From assembly GCF_019392195.1 (NCBI RefSeq), contig NZ_JAHXKI010000003.1:551866-615865 (forward strand): a stretch of DNA of 64,000 nucleotides, read 5' to 3'. The stretch is from Marinobacter sp. F4206. Its GTDB lineage: Bacteria > Pseudomonadota > Gammaproteobacteria > Pseudomonadales > Oleiphilaceae. Below are positions 54,212 through 64,000 of this stretch, piece after piece. The position numbers were made by a program, and so were the translations under genes. The notes beneath the pieces are model-generated. The model searched no databases, was not told the DNA's origin, and worked only from the letters and a program-made list of their open reading frames with translations. How positions within the stretch are numbered: the stretch's first letter is position 1; each line of letters starts with the position of its first letter.

Positions 54212-55717
54212 CTAGAGGGTCGGGGGGATCATGCCCAGCTCGGGCGGCAGTCCGGCTCGCAAGTCCGGATGAGCTTCCGCTTCTGGGGCCGCACTCGGAT
54301 TCCGGGGGTTGGAGTCAAGATTGACCAGCTCTCCAGGCTGGATCGCGGCTGGCTCGGCGTGCCTGGTTATCCGGGCGAGCACGTCGTAGTAGCGACGAAT
54401 ATTCTGCACGTACAGGACCGGCTCGTGGCCACGGGCGTATCCGAAGCGGGTTTTGGTATACCACTCTTTCTGTGCCAGAAGCGGTAGGAATTCTTTCACA
54501 TCCATCCAGCGATCCGGACTCTTGCCGGCGCTCTCGGCCAGGCGGCGGGCGTCTTCCAGATGGCCGAAGCCGACGTTATAGGAGGCAAGTGCAAACCAGG
54601 TCCGGTCCGGTTCGGGAATCCGCTCCGGAATCTTCTTGTGCACCATGCGGAAGTATTTGGCTCCGCCATGAATGCTTTCCTCGGCGTCCAGACGATTGTT
54701 GATGCCAATGTAGCTGGCGGTGTTTCTGGTGAGCATCATCAGGCCGCGAACGCCGGTTGGAGAGACGGCGTTGGGGCGCCAATGGGATTCTTGATATCCA
54801 ATGGCCGCAAGCAGGCGCCAGTCAATGCCAAACTCGGCAGCATAATCCTGAAACAGGGATTCGTACTTCGGCAGGCGGTTTTCGACGTGGTGCATGAAGG
54901 TCCTGGCACCGACGTAGTTCAGTTGGTCCAGGTGGCCGTAGAAGCGTTCTGCTAACTGCGCCAGGGTGCCGTCGGCCTGGAGTTTTTCGAGAAACTGCTG
55001 GGCGGCGTTGACCAGGGTGTCGTCCTGGTCAGCCGGGAACAGCCACGCCAGCTCTTCCGGCTCCCCCACATAGAATGCTTTCTTTACCTGGGGAAAGAAC
55101 ACGTGATTGAGTTCCAGCTCGTTCGATGAAACCACGGCATAGGCAAACTCGCCGCTCTCCACTCGCGCCAGAATGCCGGCGGGGTCGAGGCCAGGGTGCA
55201 TCTGCCAGTCGAATTCGGATTCTTCGCCCCTGAGCAGGTGCTCGTGGTTGCTTTCCGCCACCAGGTGGAGGGTCTGGCCGGTCAGGTCATCGAGTGAGTC
55301 CGGGCGCGGCGCATCCCGGTTATACACCACCACAGACTGGGCTGCGATGCCGGTCGGCAAGACCTTGTACTGGTCGGCAATGCCGGGCTGGCCTGACAAG
55401 CCGGCCAGACCGATGTGGGCATAGTTTCTGGAGAGGACGGACAGGACCTCGGTGTTGTCTTCGGCCACGCGTACGCGAAGCTCGACTCCGAGTTCCTTGG
55501 CAAACAGTTTTGCCAGCTCGTAGTCATAGCCGGTTGCCCCGTCCCGACCCTCGTAATAAATGGAGGGCGCTTCGCGGGTGATGACGTGCAGGACGTCCTC
55601 AGCGAGAACCTCCTGCAGTGTGCTTGGGCGCGAGCAGCCGGCAACCACGAGCGCAGCACTGATAATCAGTGCCGCCTGGGTTGGCGCAGCCGCGAAAGCA
55701 GATAGAATTCTGGACAA
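54212..55717 (-). CDS. mltF: Membrane-bound lytic murein transglycosylase F
   Basis: MltF cuts the glycan chains of peptidoglycan. The 501-residue product has a lipoprotein-like signal (ALVVAGC lipobox). A solute-binding-protein-like domain follows (about 40-275: DVLHVITREAPSIYYEGRDGATGYDYELAKLFAKELGV). The lysozyme-like SLT domain (about 295-440) has the catalytic glutamate in LLAAIGYQESHWRPNAVSPTGVRGLMMLT and later FALASYNVGFGHLEDARRLA. The start is a TTG at 55717 with GGAG nine bases upstream; no in-frame ATG precedes the lipobox. It is divergent from purL. Confidence 0.93.
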   Translation of the reverse strand: MSRILSAFAAAPTQAALIISAALVVAGCSRPSTLQEVLAEDVLHVITREAPSIYYEGRDGATGYDYELAKLFAKELGVELRVRVAEDNTEVLSVLSRNYAHIGLAGLSGQPGIADQYKVLPTGIAAQSVVVYNRDAPRPDSLDDLTGQTLHLVAESNHEHLLRGEESEFDWQMHPGLDPAGILARVESGEFAYAVVSSNELELNHVFFPQVKKAFYVGEPEELAWLFPADQDDTLVNAAQQFLEKLQADGTLAQLAERFYGHLDQLNYVGARTFMHHVENRLPKYESLFQDYAAEFGIDWRLLAAIGYQESHWRPNAVSPTGVRGLMMLTRNTASYIGINNRLDAEESIHGGAKYFRMVHKKIPERIPEPDRTWFALASYNVGFGHLEDARRLAESAGKSPDRWMDVKEFLPLLAQKEWYTKTRFGYARGHEPVLYVQNIRRYYDVLARITRHAEPAAIQPGELVNLDSNPRNPSAAPEAEAHPDLRAGLPPELGMIPPTL

Positions 55718-55999
55718 GTCCCTAGCTCCGTTACCGCTGGATCGTCGGGATACGTCAGTGTGTAGGGGTTGGACGCATCCGGTGTGTCACTGGCTGTGGC
55801 TTCCGCTTCCACCTTTATATGATCGTCGCTGCTACTACATTGGTCAATAAAGCTGCTCAATTAATATGCAAAACAATGTCAATTGTACAGGACGGAATTA
55901 AGGCTTCCGGCGCTGTATCCCGACCTCGCTTTCGAGTATCATGGCGGCCTTTCAGATTGCATCCAGACTTCCCCGTTTCGCGCGATACAGGTTGATATC

Positions 56000-58900
56000 A
56001 TGCTTGAACTTCGCGGCGCTCCCGCGCTTTCGCCCTTCCGCTCCCGCAAACTGCATACCCGGATTCAGGACGCTGTGCCTGAAGTCGAGCATGTGTATGC
56101 CGAGTTCATGCACTTCGTGGATCTGGAGGGCAGTCTTTCCGAGTCCGACCAGGCGATTCTCGACCGGCTTCTGACCTACGGTCCGAGCGTTCCGGTGGAG
56201 GAGCCCGATGGCGTGCTGTTCCTGGTTGTTCCACGGCCGGGCACCTTGTCCCCCTGGTCCAGTAAGGCAACCGACATCGCGCGGAATTGTGGTCTGCGCC
56301 AGATTCATCGCATTGAGCGCGGTACGGCATTTTACGTCCGGGCCGGTCGCAAACTGGGGCTGGCGCAGCGTGAGAAAATCGCCGCTCTGTTGCACGACCG
56401 CATGACCCAGAAAGTGTTTCATGAAATGGGTGGAGCTGAACTGTTGTTCAGCCACGAGGAGCCCCGGCCACTTGGTCGTGTGCCCGTGCTGGCCGGTGGT
56501 CGCTCTGCGCTGGTGGAGGCCAATTCCAGGCTTGGTCTTGCACTGGCGGAGGACGAAATCGACTACCTGGCGAAATCGTTCACCGATCTTCAGCGCGATC
56601 CGACTGACGTGGAACTGATGATGTTTGCCCAGGCCAACTCGGAGCATTGTCGCCACAAGATCTTCAATGCGTCCTGGGATATCGACGGTGAGGGTCAGGA
56701 AAAGTCCCTGTTTGCCATGATCCGCAACACCTTCGAAATGAACAGTGAAGGCGTGCTTTCGGCTTACAAGGACAACGCCTCGGTTATCCGTGGCAGTCGT
56801 GGCGGCCGCTTCTATCCGGATCCGGAAACCGGTGTCTACGGCTACAACGAAGAAGACATCCACATCCTGATGAAGGTGGAAACCCACAACCACCCGACGG
56901 CCATAGCGCCGGCTGAGGGTTCTGCCACGGGTTCCGGTGGCGAGATCCGGGATGAGGGTGCCACGGGCCGCGGCTCCAAGCCCAAGGCGGGCCTGACCGG
57001 CTTCACCGTGTCGAATCTGAACCTGCCCGGCGATACCCAGCCCTGGGAGATCGGATACGGCAAGCCGGAACGGATCGCGTCGGCGCTGGATATCATGATC
57101 GAAGGTCCCATTGGTGGCGCGTCGTTCAACAACGAGTTTGGTCGACCGAATCTGGCCGGCTACTTCCGGACCTTCGAAGAGAAGGTTCCCGGTGCCGCGG
57201 GAGAGGAAGTGCGCGGCTATCACAAACCGATCATGATCGCTGGTGGTCTGGGGAACATCCGTGAGGATCACGTCGAGAAGGGCAATATTCCGGTCGGTGC
57301 CAAGCTGATCGTTCTGGGTGGCCCTTCAATGCTCATTGGGCTTGGTGGCGGTGCCGCTTCTTCCATGGATTCGGGTTCAAGCCATGAGAACCTGGATTTT
57401 GCCTCGGTCCAGCGCGACAACCCGGAAATGGAGCGTCGTTGCCAGGAGGTGATCGACCGTTGCTGGCAGATGGGCGACCGCAATCCGATCTGTTTTATTC
57501 ACGATGTGGGTGCCGGCGGCCTGTCCAATGCCATGCCGGAACTGGTTAAAGACGGCGGTCGTGGTGGCAAATTCGAGCTTCGCGATATTCCGAGTGATGA
57601 GCCCGGCATGTCACCCCTGGAGATCTGGTGTAACGAATCCCAGGAGCGTTATGTCATGGCCGTTGCTCCGGAGAATCTGGACCAATTCGACGCCCTGTGC
57701 CGTCGCGAACGCTGCCCGTATGCTGTGATCGGTGAGGCGACGGAGTCCCACCACCTTGAGCTGGGCGATTCCTATTTTGACGACAAGCCTGTTGATCTGC
57801 CGATGGAAGTGCTTTTCGGCAAGCCGCCGCGCATGCACCGTAGTGTGAGCCGCGCTTCGTTCACCAAGCCGATCTTCGATTCCACCAAGATTGATCTGCA
57901 CGACGCCATTCGCCGGGTCCTGCGTTTGCCGTCCGTTGGCTCCAAGAGCTTCCTGATCACCATCGGGGATCGGACCATTACCGGCCTGGTGGCACGGGAT
58001 CAGATGGTTGGACCGTGGCAGGTGCCGGTGAGTGACGTCGCGGTTACCGCCAGTTCTTTCGATGTCCGGGCCGGTGAAGCCATGGCCATGGGTGAGCGCA
58101 CGCCGGTTGCGGTGATCGATGCGCCGGCGTCCGGGCGTATGGCCGTCGGTGAGGTGGTAACCAACCTTGCAGCTGCTGCTGTTGGTAAGCTCTCGGATAT
58201 TCGTCTGTCCGCCAACTGGATGGCCGCAGCGGGCCACCCCGGCGAAGACGAGAATCTTTACGAAACCGTGCGTGCCGTTGGTATGGAGTTGTGTCCGGCG
58301 CTGGGTATTACCATCCCGGTGGGCAAGGACTCCATGTCCATGAAAACCATGTGGGAAGAGGACAGTGGCGAGCAGAAGAGCGTTACCGCACCCTTGTCCC
58401 TGGTGGTCAGCGGTTTTGCTCCGGTGACTGACGTAGCGCGTACATTGACACCACAGCTGATATCCGACGCCGGAGAGACCGACCTGATTATGGTTGACCT
58501 GGCGGCGGGCCAGAACCGGCTTGGTGGATCGGCCTTGGCTCAGGTCTACCGGCAGGTAGGGGCGGTTGCACCGGATCTGGACGATCCCGAAGACATCAAA
58601 GCCTTCTTCGCGGTTATCCAGGGCCTGAACGCTGATGCCAAGTTGCTGGCCTATCATGACCGTTCAGACGGTGGCCTGTTCGTGACCCTGGCGGAGATGT
58701 GTTTTGCCGGCCGTACGGGCGTCGACATCAAGTTGGATGGACTGGCAGAGGACTCCTCCCAGTTCGCGCGGGAGTTGTTCAACGAGGAGTTGGGCGCTGT
58801 CATCCAGGTTCGTCGTGATGATACCAGCTTTGTATTGCAGCAGTTTTCTGCTGCCGGCCTTGGCGATCACACCAGCGTGATCGGGACCCTGAACGACGAC

Positions 58901-59905
58901 GATCAGCTGCGTCTGAGCTTCGAAGGGCAGACCGTGGTTGATGAATCGCGGGTTTCCTTGCAGCGTCTTTGGGCCGAAACCAGCTATCGTATTCAGTCTC
59001 TGCGGGATAACGCCGACTGTGCCCAGGAGGAATTCGACAATCTTCTGGATGTTGAGGATCCCGGTCTCAGTGCTGATCTCACCTACGACATCAACGACGA
59101 CGTGGCCGCACCGTACATCGGCAAGGGCTCGCGTCCGAAGGTCGCGGTGTTGCGCGAACAGGGCGTGAACGGTCAGGTCGAAATGGCCGCTGCGTTTGAT
59201 CGCGCCGGGTTCGAATCCGTGGACGTTCATATGAGCGACCTGTTGTCCGGGCGTGTGACCCTGGATGGTTTCAATAGTCTTGTGGCCTGCGGTGGTTTCT
59301 CTTACGGCGATGTTCTTGGCGCGGGCGAAGGCTGGGCCAAGTCGATCCTGTTCAGTGATCGGGTTCGAGACCAGTTTGCTGGCTTCTTTAATCGCCAGGA
59401 TACCCTGGCGCTTGGGGTGTGTAATGGCTGCCAGATGCTTTCAAACCTGCACGAGCTGATTCCGGGCAGTGAGGGTTGGCCGCGGTTTGTCCGCAACCAG
59501 TCGGAACAGTTTGAGGCGCGTCTGGTGATGGCTGAGGTCATGTCTTCGCCATCCGCATTCCTTGAGGGGATGGCGGGGTCACGCATGCCCATTGCGGTAG
59601 CCCATGGAGAAGGTCGTGTAGAGTTTGCGGGCGGAAATTCGTCTGCCGGGCTCACTGAGAATGAGTTGGTTGCCCTTCGGTACGTGGATAACAAAGGCCA
59701 GGCGACTGCCCGCTATCCATTCAACCCGAACGGGTCAGAGGGTGGTATCACTGGTGTTACCACCCGCGATGGCCGTGTCACGATCATGATGCCTCATCCA
59801 GAGCGGGTTTTCCGGGCAGTTCAGCACTCCTGGCGCCCAGAAGGCTGGCAGGAAGATGGTCCCTGGATTCGTATGTTCAGGAACGCAAGGCGGTGGTTCG
59901 GCTAA
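56000..59905 (+). CDS. purL: Phosphoribosylformylglycinamidine synthase (large single-chain form)
   Basis: PurL converts FGAR to FGAM in purine synthesis using ATP and glutamine. The 1301-residue product has an N-terminal domain, two AIRS-like ATP-binding halves ([52 protein letters not shown]) and a C-terminal class I glutaminase with Cys1141 in GVCNGCQML and [10 protein letters not shown]. Size matches the fused gammaproteobacterial form (E. coli 1295 residues). The frame is open to 55883, but the ATG at 56000 gives the family start [12 protein letters not shown] hairpin terminator follows at 59921. Confidence 0.97.
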   Translation: MLELRGAPALSPFRSRKLHTRIQDAVPEVEHVYAEFMHFVDLEGSLSESDQAILDRLLTYGPSVPVEEPDGVLFLVVPRPGTLSPWSSKATDIARNCGLRQIHRIERGTAFYVRAGRKLGLAQREKIAALLHDRMTQKVFHEMGGAELLFSHEEPRPLGRVPVLAGGRSALVEANSRLGLALAEDEIDYLAKSFTDLQRDPTDVELMMFAQANSEHCRHKIFNASWDIDGEGQEKSLFAMIRNTFEMNSEGVLSAYKDNASVIRGSRGGRFYPDPETGVYGYNEEDIHILMKVETHNHPTAIAPAEGSATGSGGEIRDEGATGRGSKPKAGLTGFTVSNLNLPGDTQPWEIGYGKPERIASALDIMIEGPIGGASFNNEFGRPNLAGYFRTFEEKVPGAAGEEVRGYHKPIMIAGGLGNIREDHVEKGNIPVGAKLIVLGGPSMLIGLGGGAASSMDSGSSHENLDFASVQRDNPEMERRCQEVIDRCWQMGDRNPICFIHDVGAGGLSNAMPELVKDGGRGGKFELRDIPSDEPGMSPLEIWCNESQERYVMAVAPENLDQFDALCRRERCPYAVIGEATESHHLELGDSYFDDKPVDLPMEVLFGKPPRMHRSVSRASFTKPIFDSTKIDLHDAIRRVLRLPSVGSKSFLITIGDRTITGLVARDQMVGPWQVPVSDVAVTASSFDVRAGEAMAMGERTPVAVIDAPASGRMAVGEVVTNLAAAAVGKLSDIRLSANWMAAAGHPGEDENLYETVRAVGMELCPALGITIPVGKDSMSMKTMWEEDSGEQKSVTAPLSLVVSGFAPVTDVARTLTPQLISDAGETDLIMVDLAAGQNRLGGSALAQVYRQVGAVAPDLDDPEDIKAFFAVIQGLNADAKLLAYHDRSDGGLFVTLAEMCFAGRTGVDIKLDGLAEDSSQFARELFNEELGAVIQVRRDDTSFVLQQFSAAGLGDHTSVIGTLNDDDQLRLSFEGQTVVDESRVSLQRLWAETSYRIQSLRDNADCAQEEFDNLLDVEDPGLSADLTYDINDDVAAPYIGKGSRPKVAVLREQGVNGQVEMAAAFDRAGFESVDVHMSDLLSGRVTLDGFNSLVACGGFSYGDVLGAGEGWAKSILFSDRVRDQFAGFFNRQDTLALGVCNGCQMLSNLHELIPGSEGWPRFVRNQSEQFEARLVMAEVMSSPSAFLEGMAGSRMPIAVAHGEGRVEFAGGNSSAGLTENELVALRYVDNKGQATARYPFNPNGSEGGITGVTTRDGRVTIMMPHPERVFRAVQHSWRPEGWQEDGPWIRMFRNARRWFG

Positions 59906-59920
59906 GTCCTCGCGGCTCAA

Positions 59921-59974
59921 AAGCCAGCCCTGGAAGGTGCCTGATAAAGGCATTTTTTCACGGCTGGCTTTTTT
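59921..59974 (+). terminator. Terminator of purL
   Basis: AAGCCAGCC (59921-59929) pairs with GGCTGGCTT (59962-59970), followed by TTTTTG. The 32-base loop holds a second small hairpin (TGCCT...AGGCA). It lies 16 bases after the purL stop. Confidence 0.8.
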
Positions 59975-60322
59975 GTTTCTGCATGCCCAGTTTCGGGCCA
60001 CTTTTCAAGGGATAAAATTCGTAAAATTGGCAAAAATGATCTTGACGCAGTATTTTTATGCACATTCCTGGTGCTTCCCTGTGCGTTCTGTGTACAAAGA
60101 ATGAGAACTTGGTTCAATTTTTGTCCGAATCACATAAGCTACTGAAAAACAAAGATAAAAGTAATTGGGCGATTTTGTCGCCAATTTGACATGAGTGCAG
60201 TGATTGCGGGGGTCAGAGCCATGTTCCCAAAAACTTTCCCCAGAGTTATCCACAGATTCTGTGGGTAAGTGGCTAAGCTATTAATCTGTACAAAAAATAT
60301 CCGCATTTACGGAGGGGTGGCT
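59975..60322. other. A+T-rich gap upstream of the YqfO-like gene
   Basis: This 348-bp gap has no convincing ORF. It holds the facing DnaA-box pair at 60246-60268 and a purine-rich leader (GGAGGGG) just before the next gene. A single GGGGTCAGAGCC string near 60210 resembles motifs near REP-associated elements, but only one copy is present. No promoter could be fixed by eye. Confidence 0.5.
60246..60268. promoter_or_regulatory. Two facing DnaA boxes
   Basis: TTATCCACA (60246-60254) is a perfect consensus DnaA box. Its facing partner TGTGGGTAA (60260-60268) is TTACCCACA on the minus strand, with one change from consensus. The two form a near-palindrome with a 5-base centre, directly upstream of the gene at 60323. 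Confidence 0.7.
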
Positions 60323-60634
60323 ATGTATAAATTGTGTTATTTCGTGCCGGAAACTCACCTGGAAAAAACCAAGCGCGCTTTGTTCGACATCGGTGCCGGC
60401 AAGATCGGAGATTACGATCGTTGTGCCTGGCAGTGTGCTGGTCAGGGACAGTTTCGACCGCTGGAGGGCAGCGATCCCTTTATCGGTGAAAGCGGCGCAC
60501 TGGAAGTCGTTGAGGAGTACAAGGTCGAACTGGTATGCGAGGACGGTCTGGTAGTCGAGGCTCTCAAAGCACTCAAGCAGGCCCATCCCTATGAGGAGCC
60601 TGCATATGAAGTGTACCGGATGGAATTGTTGTGA
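60323..60634 (+). CDS. YqfO/NIF3-like PII-fold protein (COG3323 type)
   Basis: The 103-residue product reads MYKLCYFVPETHLEKTKRALFDIGAGKIGDYDRCAWQCAGQGQFRPLEGSDPFIGESG and ends LKQAHPYEEPAYEVYRMELL. This is the PII-like insert domain that occurs inside NIF3/YqfO proteins, here as a free single-domain protein. The H-P-Y-E-E-P motif near the end is characteristic. Its function is unknown; free versions are thought to be metal or ligand binding. GGAGGGG precedes the ATG. The facing DnaA boxes lie about 55 bases upstream. Confidence 0.87.
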   Translation: MYKLCYFVPETHLEKTKRALFDIGAGKIGDYDRCAWQCAGQGQFRPLEGSDPFIGESGALEVVEEYKVELVCEDGLVVEALKALKQAHPYEEPAYEVYRMELL

Positions 60635-61192
60635 TCAGCGCTTGGCAGTGGTGCCTGACATTGGGTGGCGTATATCCTGAACGTGTACGCCGAAAGATTC
60701 CCGGTGGAAATCCTCAATAAACAACTCAAGCGTCTTCCTGACCGTCGGGAATGACAGTTCATCCCAGGGAATGTCTTCAAGCTCAAACAACTGGGTTTCA
60801 AGGGATTCCTCGCCGGCGCCGAATTGGCCGTTCTTGAGGGTTGCCCGGTAAAACATGTGAACCTGATTGATGTGCGGCACGTCGATGATCGAATACAGCC
60901 CTTCGATGTGTACCTCGGCGAGCGCTTCTTCCATCGTTTCCCGGGCTGCGGCTTCAATGGTGGTCTCGGCGTTCTCCATGAAGCCGGCAGGCAAGGTCCA
61001 GTATCCGTAACGAGGCTCAATTGCCCGGCGGCACAGCAGGATCTTGCCGTTCCAGACCGGAACCGTCCCGGCGACAATGCGCGGGTTCTGGTAATGTATG
61101 GTTTCGCAGCTGATGCATACATAGCGGTGGCGGTTATCCCCCTCGGGGATGCGTTGTTCAACCGGATGGCCGCATGTGCTGCAGTACTTCAT
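60635..61192 (-). CDS. Nudix hydrolase with N-terminal zinc ribbon
   Basis: The 185-residue product starts with a zinc ribbon (CSTCGHPVEQ...YVCISCETIHYQNPRIV). The Nudix domain follows with the box GFMENAETTIEAAARETMEEALAEV. The glycine after the REx2EE core is replaced by alanine, which is tolerated in some members. Substrate is unknown. It is convergent with the YqfO-like gene with no gap and divergent from the CoA pyrophosphatase gene about 100 bp away. Confidence 0.87.
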   Translation of the reverse strand: MKYCSTCGHPVEQRIPEGDNRHRYVCISCETIHYQNPRIVAGTVPVWNGKILLCRRAIEPRYGYWTLPAGFMENAETTIEAAARETMEEALAEVHIEGLYSIIDVPHINQVHMFYRATLKNGQFGAGEESLETQLFELEDIPWDELSFPTVRKTLELFIEDFHRESFGVHVQDIRHPMSGTTAKR

Positions 61193-61290
61193 GTGTTTCC
61201 CCGTATACTGGAAATTGGTTTGGTAGTCAGTTTAACCATCGTGGCTGCCTGTGTCTCATCCAACATTCTGATGTTCCATGGAGCTGCAAT

Positions 61291-61878
61291 TTGCGTGATT
61301 TACTCGCCGAGCGTTTGTCCGGCTACGCACCCCGACAACTGGCGTTGGATTATCCCGAGGCTGGCATTCTGGTTCCGGTGACCGACGATCATCGTAACCC
61401 GGAAATGGTGTTTACGTTGAGATCCTCGAATCTGAGCACTCACCGGGGGCAGGTTGCCTATCCAGGTGGCAAGCGGGACCCGGGGGATCCGTCCCTGGCG
61501 GCCACCGCGCTGCGGGAAAGTCATGAGGAGATCGGGTTGCCACCGGAGCGCGTGGAGGTCATTGCACCTCTAAGCCAGGTGATGTCCCGATACGGCATAC
61601 TTGTGACTCCTTATGTGGGGGTGATCCCGGTGGATCAGCCCCTGGAGGTTAATCCGGATGAGATCGAAAGCGTATTTCGTGTGCCCCTGTCGTTCTTTCA
61701 CGAAGACCGGAGGGAGCGCACGGATGCCCTGAACTTTCTGAACCATACCTTCTATGTTCCCTGCTACCGTTGGGAGCGTTATCAGATCTGGGGATTATCG
61801 GCGGTGGTTCTGGTTGATTTTATGAACGCTGTGTACGATGCCGGTATTGATTTATTGGAACCGCCCCGAGGAGGCTGA
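61291..61878 (+). CDS. CoA pyrophosphatase-type Nudix hydrolase (NudL/YeaB-like)
   Basis: The 195-residue product has the NuCoA signature before the Nudix box ([42 protein letters not shown]). It should hydrolyse CoA derivatives to phosphopantetheine and ADP. Of the possible starts, TTG at 61291 is best: GGAG at 61280-61283 is seven bases upstream, and it gives the normal N-terminus [29 protein letters not shown]. It overlaps nothing and lies two bases before the carbonic anhydrase ATG, so the pair is coupled. Confidence 0.88.
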   Translation: MRDLLAERLSGYAPRQLALDYPEAGILVPVTDDHRNPEMVFTLRSSNLSTHRGQVAYPGGKRDPGDPSLAATALRESHEEIGLPPERVEVIAPLSQVMSRYGILVTPYVGVIPVDQPLEVNPDEIESVFRVPLSFFHEDRRERTDALNFLNHTFYVPCYRWERYQIWGLSAVVLVDFMNAVYDAGIDLLEPPRGG

Positions 61879-61879
61879 A

Positions 61880-62413
61880 ATGTTTTACGAGCTGGATGGC
61901 CAAATCCCTGAGTTTGATGGAGAGGGTCAGTTTGTTGCGGAAAACGCGACGGTGGTTGGCAGCGTGCGCCTGATGGAAAAGGCCAGTGTGTGGTTTAACG
62001 TGGTAATTCGTGGGGACAATGATCTGATTACCATCGGACCGGAAAGCAACGTCCAGGATGGATCCGTGCTCCATACCGATCCCGGTATCCCGCTGACCCT
62101 GGGGCGGGGGGTGACCGTCGGTCACAAAGTAATGCTCCATGGATGTGATATCGGGGATTACAGTCTCATCGGGATCAACGCGGTTGTTCTCAATGGCGCG
62201 AAGATTGGCAAGCACTGCCTCATAGGTGCCAATACATTGATTCCCGAGGGTATGGAGATTCCTGACGGGTCGATGGTTGTGGGGTCTCCGGGGAAGATCA
62301 AGCGTGAACTGAGTGACAGCCAGAAAAAGATGCTGGAAATGAGTGCGCAGCATTATGTGCAGAATGGTGCTCGTTATCTCGAAAAGCTGAAAGTCTGTGA
62401 GCCCGCGCGATGA
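61880..62413 (+). CDS. Gamma-class carbonic anhydrase-like hexapeptide protein
   Basis: The 177-residue product is a left-handed beta-helix of hexapeptide repeats with three putative zinc histidines in [27 protein letters not shown]. It has the start [29 protein letters not shown] and a C-terminal helix. Members include YrdA and Cam-like enzymes; carbonic anhydrase activity is not certain in this branch. GGAGG lies just upstream of the ATG at 61880. Its stop overlaps the DUF1289 gene by four bases. Confidence 0.9.
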   Translation: MFYELDGQIPEFDGEGQFVAENATVVGSVRLMEKASVWFNVVIRGDNDLITIGPESNVQDGSVLHTDPGIPLTLGRGVTVGHKVMLHGCDIGDYSLIGINAVVLNGAKIGKHCLIGANTLIPEGMEIPDGSMVVGSPGKIKRELSDSQKKMLEMSAQHYVQNGARYLEKLKVCEPAR

Positions 62414-62592
62414 GCGTATCAGATAAAGTGCGTTCGCCCTGCATTCAGGTTTGCGCCCTTGATGAAAACGATATGTGCATTGGTTGTCAGCGTACCGGCG
62501 ACGAGATTCTTCGCTGGACCCAGATGACCAATGAGGAGCGCAGGGAGGTTCTGCGCAACGTCGCCATACGGGAAGAGAAGGTGGCGCTGTAG
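62410..62592 (+). CDS. DUF1289 small cysteine-rich protein
   Basis: The 60-residue product reads [45 protein letters not shown], with four cysteines in the C-x3-C...C-x2-C pattern of DUF1289, probably binding a metal. The ATG overlaps the end of the carbonic anhydrase gene, implying coupled translation. Function is unknown. purT follows after about 50 bp. Confidence 0.88.
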   Translation: MSVSDKVRSPCIQVCALDENDMCIGCQRTGDEILRWTQMTNEERREVLRNVAIREEKVAL

Positions 62593-62644
62593 CGGCACCA
62601 GTTAGCAAGCATATCAACGATTGATGATTCAGGCAGGCACTGAC

Positions 62645-63844
62645 ATGACAGAAGGCAACAACACGGTTCGGATCGGCACCCCCCTCAAAAAAGGAGCGTT
62701 CAAGGTTTTGTTCTGCGGCTCGGGTGAGCTTGGCAAGGAAGTGGTCATTGAGCTTCAACGCTACGGAGTGGAAGTGATCGCTGTTGACCGTTATGCCAAT
62801 GCGCCGGCCATGCAGGTGGCCCATCGCAGCTATGTGATCGATATGTTGGATGCGGCCAGCCTTCGCAGCATTGTTGAGCAGGAGCAGCCCGACCTTATCG
62901 TGCCCGAGATTGAGGCCATTGCGACGCCAGAGCTGGTGAAGCTGGAGGAGGAGGGCTGCCGGGTTATTCCCACCGCCCGTGCCGTGAATCTGACCATGAA
63001 TCGTGAAGGTATCCGCCGACTTGCTGCCGAAGAACTCGGGTTGCCAACTTCACCCTACCGGTTTGCCGGCTCCCGGGAGGAGTATCTGGCGGCTGTCAGC
63101 GACGTGGGGATGCCCCTGGTCGTCAAGCCTGTGATGAGTTCATCCGGTAAAGGGCAGAGCACTGTAGTCTCCGACACAGATATCGAGGCTGCCTGGGAAT
63201 ATGCCCAGTCCGGCGGACGGGCGGGCAAAGGTCGGATAATCGTAGAGGGGTTTGTGGATTTTGACTACGAAATCACCCTGCTTACTGTAAGACACCGCGA
63301 TGGTGTTTCTTTCTGTGACCCTATCGGCCACCGACAAGAGGATGGCGACTATCGTGAATCCTGGCAGCCGCAGCCCATGTCCGCTCCGGCTCTCGATCGA
63401 TCCATGGAGATTGCCAGGGCGGTGGTTGAGAATCTAGGCGGGTATGGCCTGTATGGTGTGGAGTTGTTCGTAAAGGGGGATGATGTCTGGTTCTCCGAAG
63501 TGTCTCCGCGACCCCACGATACGGGACTTGTAACCCTGATCTCCCAGGATCTGTCCGAATTCGCGCTGCACGCACGAGCGATCCTGGGCTTGCCGATTCC
63601 TGCGATTCGGCAGAACGGTGCTTCTGCGTCGGCCGTTATCTTGCCAGAAGGCGAGTCGGCGGATGTTTCTTTCAGCGGCCTCGAGGGCGCCCTGGCTGAG
63701 CCGGACACCCAGATACGACTGTTTGGCAAACCGGAACTCAAGGGGCGGCGGCGTATGGGTGTGGCGCTTGCGCGTGGGGAGACCATTGAAAAGGCCCGGG
63801 CAAAGGCGCGCGAGGCTGCGGCCGCGGTTAAAGTAGAGCTATGA
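62645..63844 (+). CDS. purT: Formate-dependent GAR transformylase PurT
   Basis: PurT makes FGAR from GAR using formate and ATP, a folate-free alternative to PurN. The 399-residue product is an ATP-grasp enzyme: [83 protein letters not shown] and [21 protein letters not shown]. The frame is open to 62621 and a second ATG is at 62624; the ATG at 62645 gives the usual length. A hairpin (GCACCG/CGGTGC, 63851-63867) without a T-run follows the stop. It shares the purine pathway with purL in this window. Confidence 0.95.
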   Translation: MTEGNNTVRIGTPLKKGAFKVLFCGSGELGKEVVIELQRYGVEVIAVDRYANAPAMQVAHRSYVIDMLDAASLRSIVEQEQPDLIVPEIEAIATPELVKLEEEGCRVIPTARAVNLTMNREGIRRLAAEELGLPTSPYRFAGSREEYLAAVSDVGMPLVVKPVMSSSGKGQSTVVSDTDIEAAWEYAQSGGRAGKGRIIVEGFVDFDYEITLLTVRHRDGVSFCDPIGHRQEDGDYRESWQPQPMSAPALDRSMEIARAVVENLGGYGLYGVELFVKGDDVWFSEVSPRPHDTGLVTLISQDLSEFALHARAILGLPIPAIRQNGASASAVILPEGESADVSFSGLEGALAEPDTQIRLFGKPELKGRRRMGVALARGETIEKARAKAREAAAAVKVEL

Positions 63845-63925
63845 ATATCTGCACCGTTTTACGGTGCGCTCGGAAGGCTCCAGATCGGAAAGATGACGGT
63901 TTTTGAAAAAACTTAAAACCAACCG

Positions 63926-63953
63926 TTGACACCTCTGAGCAGGTCTGTAGAAT
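63926..63953 (+). promoter_or_regulatory. Strong stable-RNA-type promoter at the window edge
   Basis: TTGACA (63926-63931) and TAGAAT (63948-63953) are separated by 16 bases and followed by a GCGC discriminator. An A+T-rich stretch (63899-63920) upstream looks like an UP element. This is the form of rRNA or tRNA operon promoters; the transcript would run out of the window. Confidence 0.7.
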
Positions 63954-64000
63954 GCGCATCTCTTTCGAGGGGAACGCCACTGAGGCGGGCCAGAAATCGA

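Noticed and set aside
55952..57271. 439-codon minus-strand frame antisense to purL
   Set aside because: purL is beyond doubt here, and the antisense translation has no recognisable domain.
60205..60225. GGGGTCAGAGCC-like string suggesting a REP-type or RAYT-linked repeat
   Set aside because: Only a single copy was seen in the gap and there is no transposase gene nearby.

Overview
The window is about 64 kb of G+C-rich bacterial chromosome from a marine gammaproteobacterium, most likely Marinobacter. The best single clue is the 661-residue two-domain fatty acyl-CoA reductase at 28301-30286, which has the length and layout I recall for the Marinobacter wax-ester enzyme. Supporting clues are gene orders shared with Pseudomonas and its relatives (lpxD-fabZ-lpxA-lpxB-rnhB; rnt-pyrC-motY; ubiG-mupP-yciK). 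There is no CRISPR array, no intact insertion sequence and no prophage. Nearly all of the window is core genome.

Layout. 1-4.5 kb: lipid A and fatty acid operon (end of skp, lpxD, fabZ, lpxA, lpxB, rnhB), then an initiator tRNA-Met with its own promoter and terminator. 4.6-8.8 kb: an HdeD-like membrane protein, a fragment of an IS3-type transposase gene, and a LysR regulator divergent from DoxX, a glutathionyl-hydroquinone reductase and a LigB-type dioxygenase, which looks like a quinone/catechol response cluster. 8.8-14.6 kb: an A+T-rich gap with a long inverted repeat, an Fn3 lipoprotein, and a three-gene signalling operon (OmpR-type regulator, LysM-FecR-Fn3 protein, CHASE2 histidine kinase). 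14.7-23.4 kb: topB, bolA, yciO, an unknown protein, a chemoreceptor with a c-type heme motif, a metallo-beta-lactamase-fold hydrolase, a lipoprotein, a DUF3365 heme protein and tRNA-Arg(CCT).

23.4-33.1 kb: two small sugar-transferase-type genes, an M16 protease, the fatty acyl-CoA reductase with a pair of operator-like repeats upstream, then rnt, pyrC and motY. 33.1-37.0 kb: a class II HDAC-type deacetylase divergent from a Pat-type protein acetyltransferase. 37.0-42.9 kb: a tightly packed minus-strand run mtaD-ubiG-mupP-yciK-glutaredoxin-yaaA-DUF2788-rdgC. 42.9-50.6 kb: mtnA, an HTH regulator, the tail-specific protease prc, and a beta-oxidation pair (FadJ-type and thiolase). 50.8-64 kb: ComFB, a large DUF349 protein, recX, mltF, purL, a NIF3/YqfO-like protein behind a DnaA-box pair, two Nudix hydrolases, a gamma carbonic anhydrase, DUF1289 and purT. 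The window ends in a strong stable-RNA-type promoter whose gene lies outside.

The most interesting regions are the FecR/CHASE2/OmpR operon, the deacetylase/acetyltransferase divergent pair, the repeat pair in front of the acyl-CoA reductase, and the two separate proteins carrying the CLGCH heme motif. All assignments come from reading motifs and gene order by eye; no database search was run.
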